In this document: positions 24,355 to 33,237 of the stretch, piece by piece
Layout of the letters: every line of letters starts with the position of its first letter
Numbering within the stretch: the stretch's first letter is position 1
NCBI RefSeq assembly: GCF_014652795.1
Contig: NZ_BMZM01000001.1
Location: 1 to 64,000 of the forward strand
Reading direction: 5' to 3'
DNA from: Kushneria pakistanensis
Lineage (GTDB): Bacteria > Pseudomonadota > Gammaproteobacteria > Pseudomonadales > Halomonadaceae
DNA: 64,000 nucleotides
The notes under the pieces: generated by a model
What the model saw: only the letters and a program-made list of their open reading frames with translations
What the model was told of the DNA's origin: nothing
Databases searched by the model: none
Program-made: the position numbers and the translations under genes

Positions 24355-25409
24355 TGTTCAACCGGCTCGATCGCTACATTGCGCGCAATGTCCTCATGGG
24401 CATGCTCATCGTGCATCTCATTATTCTCGGTCTTGATTTCACCATCAGCTTCATCAATGACCTGGGCGATACCGAAGGCAATTACGGCACGCTCCAGGTG
24501 TTGATGTACGGCGTGATTCGCCTGCCATGGCGCTTTTATCAATACGCGCCGGTCAGCGTGCTGATCGGCTCGCTTGTCGGGTTGGGTGCCATGGCCTCCA
24601 GCAACGAGCTGACCGTCATGCGCTCGGCGGGGTTTTCCCTGTGGCGCATTCTGATCGGGGTCATGAAGCCGCTGCTGGTCGTGGTGCTGGTGGTCATGGC
24701 GATTGGTGAGTTCGCAGCGCCACGCACCGAGATGTTTGGTCAGGCATGGCGTACCGAGCTACAGGAAGGCAACGCCATTTCCCGTCGCGGCGGCTGGCAG
24801 CGCGAGGGCGACAGCTTCTACCGTTTTGGCTCCATTCGCTCGGACAATACACTTTTGGACGTCAATCGCTTTCGCTATGACGAGGGGCGGCTGGTGGAGG
24901 CCACCCACGCCACACGGGCAGTACTTGAAGATGATGAGTGGACGCTGGAAAACGTGGATCGCACCCTGATCAGCGAGGATGCCACGCAGTCGGAGCATCT
25001 TGACCGGCTTGCGTGGGATACGTCGCTTGATCCGGAGCTGTTGCGCCTGATCATCACTGATCGCAACAGTCAGTCGATCGAGGATCTCTGGCGCTACGGC
25101 AGCTATCTCAATGCGCAGGGGATCAGTGCCACCGATACCTGGCTCTATTTCTGGCAGAAGGTGCTGTTGCCGCTGACGTTGATCTCGCTGGTGATCATTG
25201 CGGCGTCGTTCATCTTTGGCCCCTTGAGAAGCGTCGCGGCCGGCACTCGGGTGTTCTACGGCACGGTGGTGGGGCTGATCTTCAAGTATGTGCAGGATCT
25301 GCTCGGGCCCGCGGCGACCATTTTCGGCTTTTCGCCCATCTGGGCCATTGTGGTGCCAATGAGTGTCTGTTTTGCCCTCGGTTTCTGGCTGTTGCGTCGC
25401 GCCGGCTGA
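24354..25409 (+). CDS. lptG: LPS export permease LptG
   Basis: A 351-residue partner of LptF in the LptB2FGC LPS exporter. It has the same architecture: six membrane helices flanking a periplasmic domain, with family segments LDRYIARNVLMG, NELTVMRSAGFSLWRI and a C-terminal FIFGPLRSVAAGTRVFYGTVVG. The ATG overlaps the lptF TGA (TGATG), so the two are translationally coupled. A terminator-like hairpin follows. Confidence 0.96.
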   Translation: MFNRLDRYIARNVLMGMLIVHLIILGLDFTISFINDLGDTEGNYGTLQVLMYGVIRLPWRFYQYAPVSVLIGSLVGLGAMASSNELTVMRSAGFSLWRILIGVMKPLLVVVLVVMAIGEFAAPRTEMFGQAWRTELQEGNAISRRGGWQREGDSFYRFGSIRSDNTLLDVNRFRYDEGRLVEATHATRAVLEDDEWTLENVDRTLISEDATQSEHLDRLAWDTSLDPELLRLIITDRNSQSIEDLWRYGSYLNAQGISATDTWLYFWQKVLLPLTLISLVIIAASFIFGPLRSVAAGTRVFYGTVVGLIFKYVQDLLGPAATIFGFSPIWAIVVPMSVCFALGFWLLRRAG

Positions 25410-25437
25410 TCTATCCACGATACCTGCCATCGCCTGT

Positions 25438-25465
25438 ACGCCCTGAAGTGAACGCTTCAGGGCGT
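25438..25465 (+). terminator. lptFG terminator hairpin
   Basis: A perfect 11-bp stem (25438-25448 with 25455-25465), followed by CTTGCGTTTT. It lies 28 bases past the lptG stop. Confidence 0.7.
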
Positions 25466-25602
25466 CTTGCGTTTTACACCCTTTTTAGCCCCGAGCGTGT
25501 TGGACCAATATCCGTTTGTGGCGGCGTTGTGGCGATGCCAGAGTAGGCAGGGGCCGAGAGCTTCTCTCATCGATCGCTACCCTGATTCTCTGGAGGTGGA
25601 CA

Positions 25603-27123
25603 ATGCAGTACGCCAGACCCGGCAGTTCGGATGCACTCGTACGCTTTCGCGACCGCTACGACAACTTCATCGGCGGGGAGTGGTGCGCGCCACACGATGG
25701 CCGCTACATGGATAACATCACGCCGGTCACCGGTGAGGTGTTCTGTCAGGTGGCACGCTCCGGACGCGAGGATGTTGATCGCGCCGTGAAGGCCGCGCAA
25801 CAGGCAGCGCCCGGCTGGGCGGCCACGGCGCCGGCCGAGCGCGCCGGCATCATGTTGAAAATTGCCGATCGCATCGAGGAGAACCTCGAGATGCTGGCCG
25901 TGGCCGAGACCTGGGACAACGGCAAGCCGATCCGGGAATGTCTGGCCGCCGATATTCCGCTGCTGGCCGATCACTTTCGCTACTTTGCCGGCTGTATCCG
26001 CGCGCAGGAGGGCGGCATCAGCGAAATCGACAGCCAGACGGTGGCCTATCACTACCATGAACCCTATGGCGTGGTCGGGCAGATCATCCCCTGGAACTTT
26101 CCGCTGCTGATGGCCGGCTGGAAGCTGGCGCCGGCGCTGGTGGCCGGTAACTGCAGCGTGCTCAAGCCTGCCGAACAGACCCCGGCGTCCATCTGCGTAC
26201 TGCTGGAACTGATCCAGGATCTGTTGCCGCCGGGCGTGCTCAACGTGGTACAGGGCATTGGAGAAGAGGCCGGCGAGGCCCTGGCCACCCATCCGGGCAT
26301 CCAGAAGATTGCCTTTACCGGCTCCACCCCGGTGGGCAGTCACATCATGTCCCGGGCGGCGGAGCGCATTATCCCGGCCACGCTGGAACTGGGCGGCAAG
26401 TCGCCCAACATCTATTTCGAGGACGTGCTGGATCACGGCGATGCCTACATCGACAAGTGCGTCGAAGGGCTGATGATGACTTTCCTCAATCAGGGTGAGG
26501 TCTGCACCTGTCCGTCACGTGCGCTGATTCATGAGTCAGTCTATGACACGCTGATATCGCGTGCCGTGGCACGGGCCAAGCGGCTTAAATCCGGCAATCC
26601 GCTGGATACCGACACCGAGATGGGCGCTCAGGTCTCGAAAGAACAGTTCGACAAGATCCTCTCCTATATGGAGATCGGCCGTGACGAGGGTGCCGAGCTG
26701 TTGCTGGGTGGCGAGCGGGCGCAGGTCGATCACGACCATGAAAACGGCTTCTATGTGCAGCCCACGATCTTCAAGGGCCGCAACGACATGCGCATCTTCC
26801 AGGAGGAAATCTTCGGGCCCACGCTGTCCGTGACGACCTTCAAAACCGAGGAGGAGGCGCTGGCGATCGCCAACGATACCGAGTTCGGCCTGGGGGCCGG
26901 AGTCTGGACGCGTGACATGAACCGCGCCTATCGCATGGGCCGGGCCATTCAGGCAGGTCGTGTCTGGACCAACTGCTATCACCAGTATCCGGCGCACGCC
27001 GCCTTCGGCGGTTACAAGAAATCCGGTATCGGCCGCGAAACCCATCTGGCCATGCTGGGCAACTACCAGCAGCTCAAGTGCCAGCTGATCTCCTACAGCG
27101 ATAGCCCGGTCGGGCTCTACTAA
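25603..27123 (+). CDS. NAD-dependent aldehyde dehydrogenase, AldB/ExaC type
   Basis: A 506-residue aldehyde dehydrogenase closely resembling E. coli AldB and Pseudomonas ExaC (acetaldehyde dehydrogenase). Conserved segments are [33 protein letters not shown], catalytic Glu in LELGGKSPN, catalytic Cys in [19 protein letters not shown] and the C-terminal YSDSPVGLY. It would oxidise acetaldehyde or other short aldehydes to acids. The start ATG 25603 follows TGGAGGTGG; an upstream frame to 25516 is unlikely. It is a single gene with its own terminator. Confidence 0.92.
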   Translation: MQYARPGSSDALVRFRDRYDNFIGGEWCAPHDGRYMDNITPVTGEVFCQVARSGREDVDRAVKAAQQAAPGWAATAPAERAGIMLKIADRIEENLEMLAVAETWDNGKPIRECLAADIPLLADHFRYFAGCIRAQEGGISEIDSQTVAYHYHEPYGVVGQIIPWNFPLLMAGWKLAPALVAGNCSVLKPAEQTPASICVLLELIQDLLPPGVLNVVQGIGEEAGEALATHPGIQKIAFTGSTPVGSHIMSRAAERIIPATLELGGKSPNIYFEDVLDHGDAYIDKCVEGLMMTFLNQGEVCTCPSRALIHESVYDTLISRAVARAKRLKSGNPLDTDTEMGAQVSKEQFDKILSYMEIGRDEGAELLLGGERAQVDHDHENGFYVQPTIFKGRNDMRIFQEEIFGPTLSVTTFKTEEEALAIANDTEFGLGAGVWTRDMNRAYRMGRAIQAGRVWTNCYHQYPAHAAFGGYKKSGIGRETHLAMLGNYQQLKCQLISYSDSPVGLY

Positions 27124-27143
27124 ATACGATCCCCGGGTATCAG

Positions 27144-27168
27144 AGAGCGACTTCGGTCGCTCTTTTTT
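27144..27168 (+). terminator. aldehyde dehydrogenase terminator
   Basis: An 8-bp stem (27144-27151 with 27156-27163) closed by a TTCG tetraloop and followed by TTTTTT. Confidence 0.9.
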
Positions 27169-27238
27169 GTGCCTTTCACGCTGCAGAGATTGACGCGAAT
27201 GAAAATGTTTCGCATATTGCGCCAATGCAATCTCTTAT

Positions 27239-27257
27239 GAGAATCATTTGTATTCTC
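27239..27257. promoter_or_regulatory. Fur box upstream of bfd
   Basis: GAGAATCATTTGTATTCTC is a 19-bp element with perfect 6-bp arms, and the overlapping ATGAGAATCATT is a classic Fur half-site. It lies 20 bases upstream of the bfd start, so Fe-Fur should repress bfd when iron is sufficient. Confidence 0.8.
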
Positions 27258-27276
27258 TTTGCGGGTGGGGGTCACC

Positions 27277-27504
27277 ATGTTTGTATGCATGTGCAAGAAG
27301 GTCACGGACGGGCAGTTAAAGCAGGCAGTGGCGCTGGGCGCCTCGAGCTGGGAAGACGTGTCCCGGATGACCCGGTGTGCCACCCAGTGCGGCAAGTGCA
27401 CCTGTCTTGCGCAGGAGATCGTCGATGAAGCGCTTTTGAAACGCCACATGGCGCAGCATATCCCGACGCGGCATTATGAAGAGCTTGCCTACGCCGTGCG
27501 CTGA
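27277..27504 (+). CDS. bfd: bacterioferritin-associated ferredoxin
   Basis: A 75-residue [2Fe-2S] protein that reduces bacterioferritin to mobilise stored iron. The Cys ligands are Cys4 and Cys6 (MFVCMCKKVTDGQ) and the pair in TQCGKC. The helix-turn-helix BFD fold sequence ALGASSWEDVSRMT lies between them. Two extra Cys (RCATQ and CTC) are present. The start ATG 27277 gives the family N-terminus. A Fur box directly upstream implies induction in iron starvation. bfr follows after a terminator. Confidence 0.92.
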   Translation: MFVCMCKKVTDGQLKQAVALGASSWEDVSRMTRCATQCGKCTCLAQEIVDEALLKRHMAQHIPTRHYEELAYAVR

Positions 27505-27567
27505 GCAGGGCGCTTGCGCAAAGGAATCGGTATTAACTGCTAACTGTTTGAATTATCTTCTGATAAT

Positions 27568-27589
27568 GGCTCGCATCGAGCCTTTTTTT
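27568..27589 (+). terminator. bfd terminator
   Basis: A 6-bp stem (27568-27573 with 27577-27582), followed by seven T residues. It is preceded immediately by a second small inverted repeat (ATTATC-ttct-GATAAT, 27552-27567). It separates bfd from bfr transcription. Confidence 0.82.
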
Positions 27590-27690
27590 ATGCCCGTGTG
27601 GTCGAAATCCCCGTGCGTTTGATGGATACTGCCTCCACAGGCGGACGCAGGTTTCGGCGACTGCCATGACCACTGATGGCGGAGAAACAC

Positions 27691-28194
27691 ATGAAAGGCG
27701 ATCCTCAGGTTATCGAGCACCTCAACAAAATCCTTGGCAATGAGCTTATTGCCATCAATCAGTATTTCCTGCATGCCCGCATGTATCGCAACTGGGGCCT
27801 GCATGGTCTGGGCGACTGGGAATATCAGGAATCGATCGAAGAGATGCAGCATGCCGATATCCTGATCGAGCGCATTCTGTTTCTTGACGGTCTGCCCAAC
27901 CTGCAGGATCTGGGCAAGCTGCACATCGGCGAACACGTCAAGGAAATGCTGGAGTGCGATCTGCGTATCGAGCACGACGGGCGTAACGATCTGATCGCGG
28001 CCATCCGCTACTGCGAATCCGTGGCCGACTACCCCAGCAGCGAAATGCTCAAGAAGATCCTGGCCCAGGAAGAAGAGCACATCGATATCATCGAAACCGA
28101 ACTGCACCTGCTTGAACAGGTCGGGCTGGAAAACTACAAGCAGCGCCAGATGCGCGCTGCCAGCGAGCGTGAAGAAGGTGAAACCACGACCTGA
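27691..28194 (+). CDS. bfr: bacterioferritin
   Basis: A 167-residue heme-containing iron-storage ferritin, forming a 24-mer cage. Ferroxidase ligands are visible: Glu18 (NELIAINQY), Glu51 and His54 ([10 protein letters not shown]), Glu94 (DLRIEHD), and Glu127 and His130 (AQEEEHID). Heme ligand Met52 is present, so it is a heme-binding type. The start ATG 27691 ([12 protein letters not shown]) matches the family and follows GGAG; an ATG 15 bases upstream is less likely. The C-terminus is about nine residues longer than in E. coli and acidic. Confidence 0.95.
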   Translation: MKGDPQVIEHLNKILGNELIAINQYFLHARMYRNWGLHGLGDWEYQESIEEMQHADILIERILFLDGLPNLQDLGKLHIGEHVKEMLECDLRIEHDGRNDLIAAIRYCESVADYPSSEMLKKILAQEEEHIDIIETELHLLEQVGLENYKQRQMRAASEREEGETTT

Positions 28195-28217
28195 TCCGGT
28201 CACCTTCTCACGCATGT

Positions 28218-28247
28218 CAGCGGGCCGCCCCAGGGGGCGGCCCGCTG
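28218..28247 (+). terminator. bfr terminator hairpin
   Basis: A perfect 13-bp GC-rich stem (28218-28230 with 28235-28247), loop CAGG, 24 bases beyond the bfr stop. There is no T-run. It may also serve the convergent DUF1653 gene. Confidence 0.6.
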
Positions 28248-28284
28248 TCGTTCGGGGGGGCGGCAGTGTCGAAGTTCGGCCGGA

Positions 28285-28518
28285 TTAGAAGTGCCGAATC
28301 AATGAAAAACGCGCCACCGGCTCACCATCGATCTCGACGTTTTCCCGGAACATGGCCAGCGGCCGGACCCAGAGGCCAAATTCGCCATAAAGAGCGCGAT
28401 AGACCACCAGCGGTTCTTCCGTCTCGCTGTGATGCGCAACGCCCAGCACCTCATAGTCACTGCCCTTGTAATGCCGATAGATACCGGGCGTCACGGCGTG
28501 TTCATTTTCTCGTTTCAT
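28285..28518 (-). CDS. DUF1653 family protein
   Basis: A 77-residue soluble protein of the DUF1653 family (PGIYRHYKGSDYEVLGVAHHSETEE, here split, then VVYRALYG and LWVRPLAMF). These small all-beta proteins have no established function. The ATG overlaps the tcdA stop by four bases (ATGA), so it is the last gene of a coupled truC-tcdA-DUF1653 operon, which hints at an RNA-related role without proving it. Confidence 0.88.
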   Translation of the reverse strand: MKRENEHAVTPGIYRHYKGSDYEVLGVAHHSETEEPLVVYRALYGEFGLWVRPLAMFRENVEIDGEPVARFSLIRHF

Positions 28519-29393
28519 GCAGGCTCCATTGTGGCGGATTCGGCATCACTGTCCGTGTTGTCAGCGGCGATGCCGGTACGAATCAGGCGTTCGATAGCGT
28601 GGCCGACGGCGGCAAAGCCAAAGGCGCCGGTGACGAAAGTGGCAGAACCATAGCCAGCGCTGCAACCGAGTTTCAGGGTCTCGCCATCGCCTGGTCGTGT
28701 ATTGCACACCTCACCGGCACCGTCGGGATAGCGGCGCTGTTCGGGCGAGTAGACGCAGGTGACCGAAAACCGGCGTTTTGGGTTGCGGCTGAAACCATGG
28801 TCGCGCCGCAGCCGGCTGCGCACCTTTGACAGTAGCGGGTCATGCTCGGTGCGTGTGAGATCCGCGGTCATGATGCGGGTCGGATCGGTCAGGCCACCGG
28901 CGCCACCGGTCACGGTCAACCCGATTTTATGACGCCTGCAATAATCGATGAGCGCACACTTGGCGCCCACGTGGTCGATGGCATCAATGACGTGGTCGGT
29001 ATCGCTTGGCAGCATGCGGGCAATATTATCCGGGGTGATAAAGCCCGAGATGGCCTCGACCTGAATCCACGGGTTGATCAGACGGCAGCGCTCGGCCATG
29101 ACCTCGACCTTCGGGCGGCCGATGGTGCCATCAAGGGCATGGAGCTGACGGTTGATGTTGGTGGTGCAGACATCATCAAGGTCGATCAGGCTGATGCGCT
29201 CAAACCCCGAACGCGCCAGTGCCTCGACGCTCCAGCTGCCCACGCCGCCGATCCCGATGACCACCACGTGGGCGCTGCGAAGACGCTCGACGCCCGTATG
29301 ACCATAAAGACGGCGCATGCCGTCAAAACGCGCGGCGAAGTCGGCCTCGTGACGGGCCGTGTCCAGATGCTCGGCGCTGGAGAAATCGCTCAT
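28515..29393 (-). CDS. tcdA: tRNA threonylcarbamoyladenosine dehydratase
   Basis: A 292-residue E1/ThiF-like enzyme (CsdL/YgdL) that cyclises t6A37 of tRNA to ct6A using ATP. The nucleotide-binding segment is VVVIGIGGVGSWSVEALARSG, with LIDLDDVCTTNINRQ and the E1 motif; residues FSVTCVYSPEQ follow the family. It overlaps truC by four bases upstream and the DUF1653 gene by four bases downstream, so all three are translationally coupled. Confidence 0.93.
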   Translation of the reverse strand: MSDFSSAEHLDTARHEADFAARFDGMRRLYGHTGVERLRSAHVVVIGIGGVGSWSVEALARSGFERISLIDLDDVCTTNINRQLHALDGTIGRPKVEVMAERCRLINPWIQVEAISGFITPDNIARMLPSDTDHVIDAIDHVGAKCALIDYCRRHKIGLTVTGGAGGLTDPTRIMTADLTRTEHDPLLSKVRSRLRRDHGFSRNPKRRFSVTCVYSPEQRRYPDGAGEVCNTRPGDGETLKLGCSAGYGSATFVTGAFGFAAVGHAIERLIRTGIAADNTDSDAESATMEPA

Positions 29394-30172
29394 GATGTGG
29401 GTTCTCTCCTGTAAGAGCTGTCGGTGGTGTCATGCCACTGCACCTGATTGACCGGGCAGTGGCCGCCCCAGCCAAATCGAAGCATCAGCGCTGCCATGTC
29501 CTCTTCAACGGCGGCGCTCACCCTGAGTCTTTGCTCGCAGGCAGGGTGATAAAACTCAAGCGTCACGGCCGCCAGCAGCAGGCGACCGGCATCGAAGTGA
29601 TCCCGAAAGAAGCGGTTGTGGATGCCCTTGCCATGTTTGGCATCACCAATGATCGGATAGCCCCCGCGGCTCAGGTGACGACGAATCTGATGACGCCGTC
29701 CGGTCATGGGGGTGACCGACATCAGGGAATAGCGGCTGGTCGGGTAACGATCGATGGCAAGTGGCAGCTCCACGCTATCGAGTCTTCTGACATGGGTCTC
29801 GGCATCCATGGCCGGCATCTCCGCCTTGGGACGCTTGCCATCCTCTTCGCGCAGGGGCCAATCGTAGGTCGCTGCTTCCGGGCCGGTGCCCCGCACAATG
29901 GCAAGATAGCGCTTTTGTACCTGCTGGTGCTGGAACTGCTGACCCAGCGCGGTGGCCATTTCGGGTGTCAGGGCAAAGAGCAGGGCGCCCGAGGTGGGGC
30001 GGTCCAGCCGGTGAGCCGGATAGACACGCATTCCCAGCTGATCGCGCAGGGCCTGCAGCATGATCACTGGGGCGTGCCGGTCCAGCGCGCTGCGGTGCAC
30101 CAGGGCACCGGAAGGCTTGTGAACCACCACCAGGTGATCATCGCGGTAAATAACGGGTATGGGCGTGGTCAT
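29390..30172 (-). CDS. truC: tRNA pseudouridine(65) synthase
   Basis: A 260-residue RluA-family enzyme making pseudouridine 65 in tRNA. The catalytic Asp lies in YPAHRLDRPTSGALL. Other family segments are HKPSGALVHRS, QVQKRYLAIVRG and GRRHQIRRHLSRGGYPIIGDAKHG. The spacing HRS.LDR near the N-terminus is TruC-like rather than RluA or RluC. The start ATG 30172 gives the family length; ATG 30193 is an in-frame alternative and neither has a strong ribosome-binding site. First gene of the coupled operon with tcdA. Confidence 0.9.
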   Translation of the reverse strand: MTTPIPVIYRDDHLVVVHKPSGALVHRSALDRHAPVIMLQALRDQLGMRVYPAHRLDRPTSGALLFALTPEMATALGQQFQHQQVQKRYLAIVRGTGPEAATYDWPLREEDGKRPKAEMPAMDAETHVRRLDSVELPLAIDRYPTSRYSLMSVTPMTGRRHQIRRHLSRGGYPIIGDAKHGKGIHNRFFRDHFDAGRLLLAAVTLEFYHPACEQRLRVSAAVEEDMAALMLRFGWGGHCPVNQVQWHDTTDSSYRREPTS

Positions 30173-30365
30173 GGCAACATCATGGCTGGGCATCAGGGGC
30201 TATTGTCGGCAATTGCATGGTCGGATGTACAGGGTCAGGATGGCGTGATGATCGGACTCTGTTAAAATCCCTGCGCCATCGGTAGCCCCCTGCCTGCGAT
30301 GTCATGTCATCGCCTGCTGTCGTGTCGATGGGTCGCCTGGATCACATCTTCATGAGGACACATGC

Positions 30366-31094
30366 ATGGCTCACCTGGTTGTACTCACTGGTGCCGGCAT
30401 CAGCGCTGAAAGCGGTATCAAAACCTTTCGTGATGGTGATGGCCTCTGGGAAAATCATCATGTCGAGGATGTGGCGACGCCCGAGGCCTGGACGCGTGAT
30501 CCCCACACCGTGCTGCGCTTTTACAATGAGCGTCGTGCCCAGGTGCGGGCCGCCCGTCCCAATGCCGCCCATCTGGCGCTGGCCGAACTCGAAAGGCATT
30601 TCCGGGTCAGCATCATTACCCAGAACATTGACGACCTGCATGAGCGCGCCGGCTCGCGCGATGTTCTGCACCTGCACGGCGAGATCCTGAAGGCGCGCTC
30701 CAGTCGCGATGCCCGCCTGGTGTATCGACTCGGCGAAGACGAGACCATCGAGATGGGCGACTGCTGTGACGACGGCGCTCAGCTGCGCCCGCACGTGGTC
30801 TGGTTTGGTGAAAACGTGCCGCTTTATGCCACTGCCTGCGATATTGTCGCAGAAGCTGATCTGCTGCTGATCGTGGGCACCTCGCTGGCCGTTACCCCGG
30901 CCTCGATGCTGATGGACGAGGCACCCATAAACGCCCCGCGTGTACTGGTGGATCCCGGTGCACGCGAGCTTGCCATCCAGGGCGTTGTGCCGCTTGCCAC
31001 GAGCGCCACCGAAGGGGTCAGCCGCCTGCGCGACTTCTGGTCACAACATGGCCGCCTGCTCAAGCCCGACCCTGACATACTGCTGGATAGCTGA
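30366..31094 (+). CDS. cobB: NAD-dependent protein deacylase (sirtuin)
   Basis: A 242-residue Sir2 protein removing acyl groups from lysines with NAD+. The NAD motif is GAGISAESGIKTFR, then TQNIDDLHERAG, with catalytic His in LHLHGE. Tyr and Arg in FYNERR form the YxxR pair that allows succinyl-lysine removal in SIRT5/CobB-type enzymes. The zinc site is incomplete: the first Cys pair position reads KARSSRDA and the second has only DCCDD. GAGGA precedes the ATG. Monocistronic or leading into the BASS gene. Confidence 0.9.
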   Translation: MAHLVVLTGAGISAESGIKTFRDGDGLWENHHVEDVATPEAWTRDPHTVLRFYNERRAQVRAARPNAAHLALAELERHFRVSIITQNIDDLHERAGSRDVLHLHGEILKARSSRDARLVYRLGEDETIEMGDCCDDGAQLRPHVVWFGENVPLYATACDIVAEADLLLIVGTSLAVTPASMLMDEAPINAPRVLVDPGARELAIQGVVPLATSATEGVSRLRDFWSQHGRLLKPDPDILLDS

Positions 31095-31190
31095 GGCTCT
31101 GATCGAGCCCCGTGCCCCCGCGGTTTATCACGAGCGCCGCCCATTTGCGGGCAGCGCGCATCCTGTCATCGCTATCAGATAGATACCTTC

Positions 31191-32129
31191 ATGTTTGAGC
31201 AGATCAATCGATTCTTTCCGCTGTGGGCGCTGGGCGCGGCACTGCTGGCGGCCCTTTTCCCCGAATCCCTTGTATCGTTGAAGGGCTGGGTGCCGGTACT
31301 GCTGGCGCTAATCATGTTCACGATGGGGCTGACGCTGTCGCGTCACGACTTTGCCCGTGTGGCCCGCTCACCGCGGGCCGTGGTGATCGGGATCGGCCTT
31401 CAATACCTGTTGATGCCCGCAGCCGCCTTTGCCATTTCGCATCTTTTGGGGCTCGCACCGGAGCTTGCCGTGGGCATGATGCTGGTCGGGGCCACCTCGG
31501 GCGGGACGGCCTCCAACGTTATCACCTGGCTTGCCGGCGGCAATGTGGCGCTGTCGATCAGCATGACGCTGGTGTCGACGCTGTTGTCGATTGTCATGAC
31601 GCCGCTGCTGGTCTGGCTCTGGATGGGTGCCAGCATCGATGTTCCGGTAGGCGGCATGCTCTGGAGCATTGCAAAGCTTGTGATCGTGCCGATCGCGCTG
31701 GGCAGTCTGATCAATCACTTTCTGGCCAGCACCATTGCCCGTATCGAGCCGGCGCTGGCAACAATTGCCATGGCCGCCATCGTGATGATCATCGCCATTG
31801 TGGTAGCGCTTAACGCCGGGCGTCTGGCGAGTCTGGGCCCCGTGATTGCGCTGGCCGTCATACTGCATAATGCCTGCGGGCTGGTGGGCGGTTTCTGGCT
31901 GTCACGGCTGGCAGGGCTCAATGCCCGGGACTGCCGCGCCGTGGCCATCGAGGTCGGCATGCAGAACTCCGGGCTTGCCGTATCGCTTGCCACCAACTTC
32001 TTTCCGGCGGCTGCGGCGTTGCCCGGCGCGCTCTTTTCGGTATGGCACAACATCTCCGGCTCGCTGTTGGCCGGCTACTGGAAAAGACGGCCTGCCACGT
32101 TGTCAGACGAGAAGCAGGGCACACCATGA
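31191..32129 (+). CDS. bile acid:sodium symporter (BASS) family transporter
   Basis: A 312-residue membrane protein with about nine to ten hydrophobic helices. The BASS/SBF signatures are LIMFTMGLTLSRHDF, GATSGGTASNVITWLAGGN (the family glycine-rich crossover) and AIEVGMQNSGLAVSLA. Bacterial relatives carry organic acids such as pantoate or pyruvate with sodium; the substrate here is not deducible. A sodium-driven carrier fits a saline habitat. The stop overlaps the next gene start by four bases. Confidence 0.9.
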   Translation: MFEQINRFFPLWALGAALLAALFPESLVSLKGWVPVLLALIMFTMGLTLSRHDFARVARSPRAVVIGIGLQYLLMPAAAFAISHLLGLAPELAVGMMLVGATSGGTASNVITWLAGGNVALSISMTLVSTLLSIVMTPLLVWLWMGASIDVPVGGMLWSIAKLVIVPIALGSLINHFLASTIARIEPALATIAMAAIVMIIAIVVALNAGRLASLGPVIALAVILHNACGLVGGFWLSRLAGLNARDCRAVAIEVGMQNSGLAVSLATNFFPAAAALPGALFSVWHNISGSLLAGYWKRRPATLSDEKQGTP

Positions 32130-32839
32130 GCGAGGGTCATGATCCGCTGGCGCCGCGCAAGCCGTTCAATGCACGCGGCAGCCTGGTCAAGCGCTGTGAG
32201 CAGTGCCGAATGCCGGGGCTGCACTGCATCTGTGCCTATCGCCTGCAGGTGGCCACGCGTGCGCATTTCTGGCTGATCACCCATCGCATCGAGCACTACA
32301 AGCCGACCAACACCGGTCGGCTGATTGGTGACTGCATTGCCGATACCCGGGTTTTCGAGTGGTCGCGGACCGAGCCGGACCCGGCACTGCTGGCCGCACT
32401 CGAGGATTCGCGTTTTGCCCCCTGTCTGGTCTTTCCCGATGATCAGGAAGACTATCGCCACCGGGTGGTAAACGTGGAAAAGGCCTGTGATACGTCGCGC
32501 ATTCCGGTCTTTATCCTGCTTGATGGTACCTGGCGTCAGGCGCGGCGGATGTTTCGCAAAAGTGACTATCTCGCCACGCTGCCCATCGTGGCCCTGCGCA
32601 CCGACCGTCTCACCCGCTATCGGCTGAGAAAACCGGCCAGCCCCGAGCACCTGTGCACGGCGGAAGTCGCCGCCGAACTGCTGCGACTCGCCGGCGACGA
32701 GGAGGGCGCTCAGGTACTCGATGACTACTTCATGGTGTTCAACGAGCAGTACGCCGCCGCCAGGCGCGATGCCGGTACACCCCATGAATCCGACGCTGCG
32801 CAGCGTCTGCTGACCAGACGCTGCGCGCACAACGCCTGA
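32126..32839 (+). CDS. tapT: DTW-domain tRNA aminocarboxypropyltransferase
   Basis: A 237-residue TapT/YfiP-type enzyme, which adds 3-amino-3-carboxypropyl to U47 of tRNA using SAM. A four-Cys zinc knuckle, KRCEQCRMPGLHCIC, lies at residues 23-38, and the DTW-like motif FILLDGTWRQARRM lies in the middle. The start ATG 32126 overlaps the BASS transporter stop (ATGA); the longer frame from 32042 is internal to that gene. Cotranscribed with the transporter, probably by chance of packing. Confidence 0.88.
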   Translation: MSEGHDPLAPRKPFNARGSLVKRCEQCRMPGLHCICAYRLQVATRAHFWLITHRIEHYKPTNTGRLIGDCIADTRVFEWSRTEPDPALLAALEDSRFAPCLVFPDDQEDYRHRVVNVEKACDTSRIPVFILLDGTWRQARRMFRKSDYLATLPIVALRTDRLTRYRLRKPASPEHLCTAEVAAELLRLAGDEEGAQVLDDYFMVFNEQYAAARRDAGTPHESDAAQRLLTRRCAHNA

Positions 32840-32882
32840 GCCGGCTATCCTTTGAACGCATGTTCATGACAGGAGAAATGAT

Positions 32883-33170
32883 ATGACACTGGGTATTCTG
32901 GCGACCATCGATGCCAAATCGGGTGAGGAAGGACGCGTTGAGGCCGAGCTGACCAGGGTTGTGGCGCCGTCCAGAGCCGATGACGGGTGCCTGCTTTATA
33001 CCCTGACGCGGGACAGCGAGCAGCCATCGCGCTTTATCATGGTGGAACAGTGGCGTGATCGCGCCGCACTCGATGCCCATATTGCCACCGAGCACTACAA
33101 GCAGATGGCGCAGACCCTTGAAAACGCCATTGAGCACATGGAAGTCCGCGAGTACGACGTATTGACCTGA
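32883..33170 (+). CDS. antibiotic biosynthesis monooxygenase (ABM) domain protein
   Basis: A 95-residue single ABM domain (dimeric ferredoxin-like fold) with DDGCLLYTLTRDSEQPSRF split across the sheet, FIMVEQWRDRAALDAH and EHYKQM. YgiN-type relatives are quinol monooxygenases, but most are uncharacterised. AGGAG lies eight bases before the ATG. A strong terminator follows. The physiological substrate is unknown. Confidence 0.85.
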   Translation: MTLGILATIDAKSGEEGRVEAELTRVVAPSRADDGCLLYTLTRDSEQPSRFIMVEQWRDRAALDAHIATEHYKQMAQTLENAIEHMEVREYDVLT

Positions 33171-33193
33171 TCATGCGTCGCCGGGTAACAAAG

Positions 33194-33221
33194 CGCCGTG
33201 ACATCGTCACGGCGTTTTTTT
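33194..33221 (+). terminator. terminator after ABM gene
   Basis: A perfect 9-bp stem (33194-33202 with 33206-33214), then seven T residues. It lies between the convergent ABM and TraB-family genes. Confidence 0.92.
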
Positions 33222-33237
33222 GCCTGGCCTTTCAAGT

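Noticed and set aside
27552-27567. ATTATC-ttct-GATAAT as a second Fur box between bfd and bfr
   Set aside because: The half-sites are in the wrong relative order for Fur and abut the bfd terminator; more likely part of the RNA structure.
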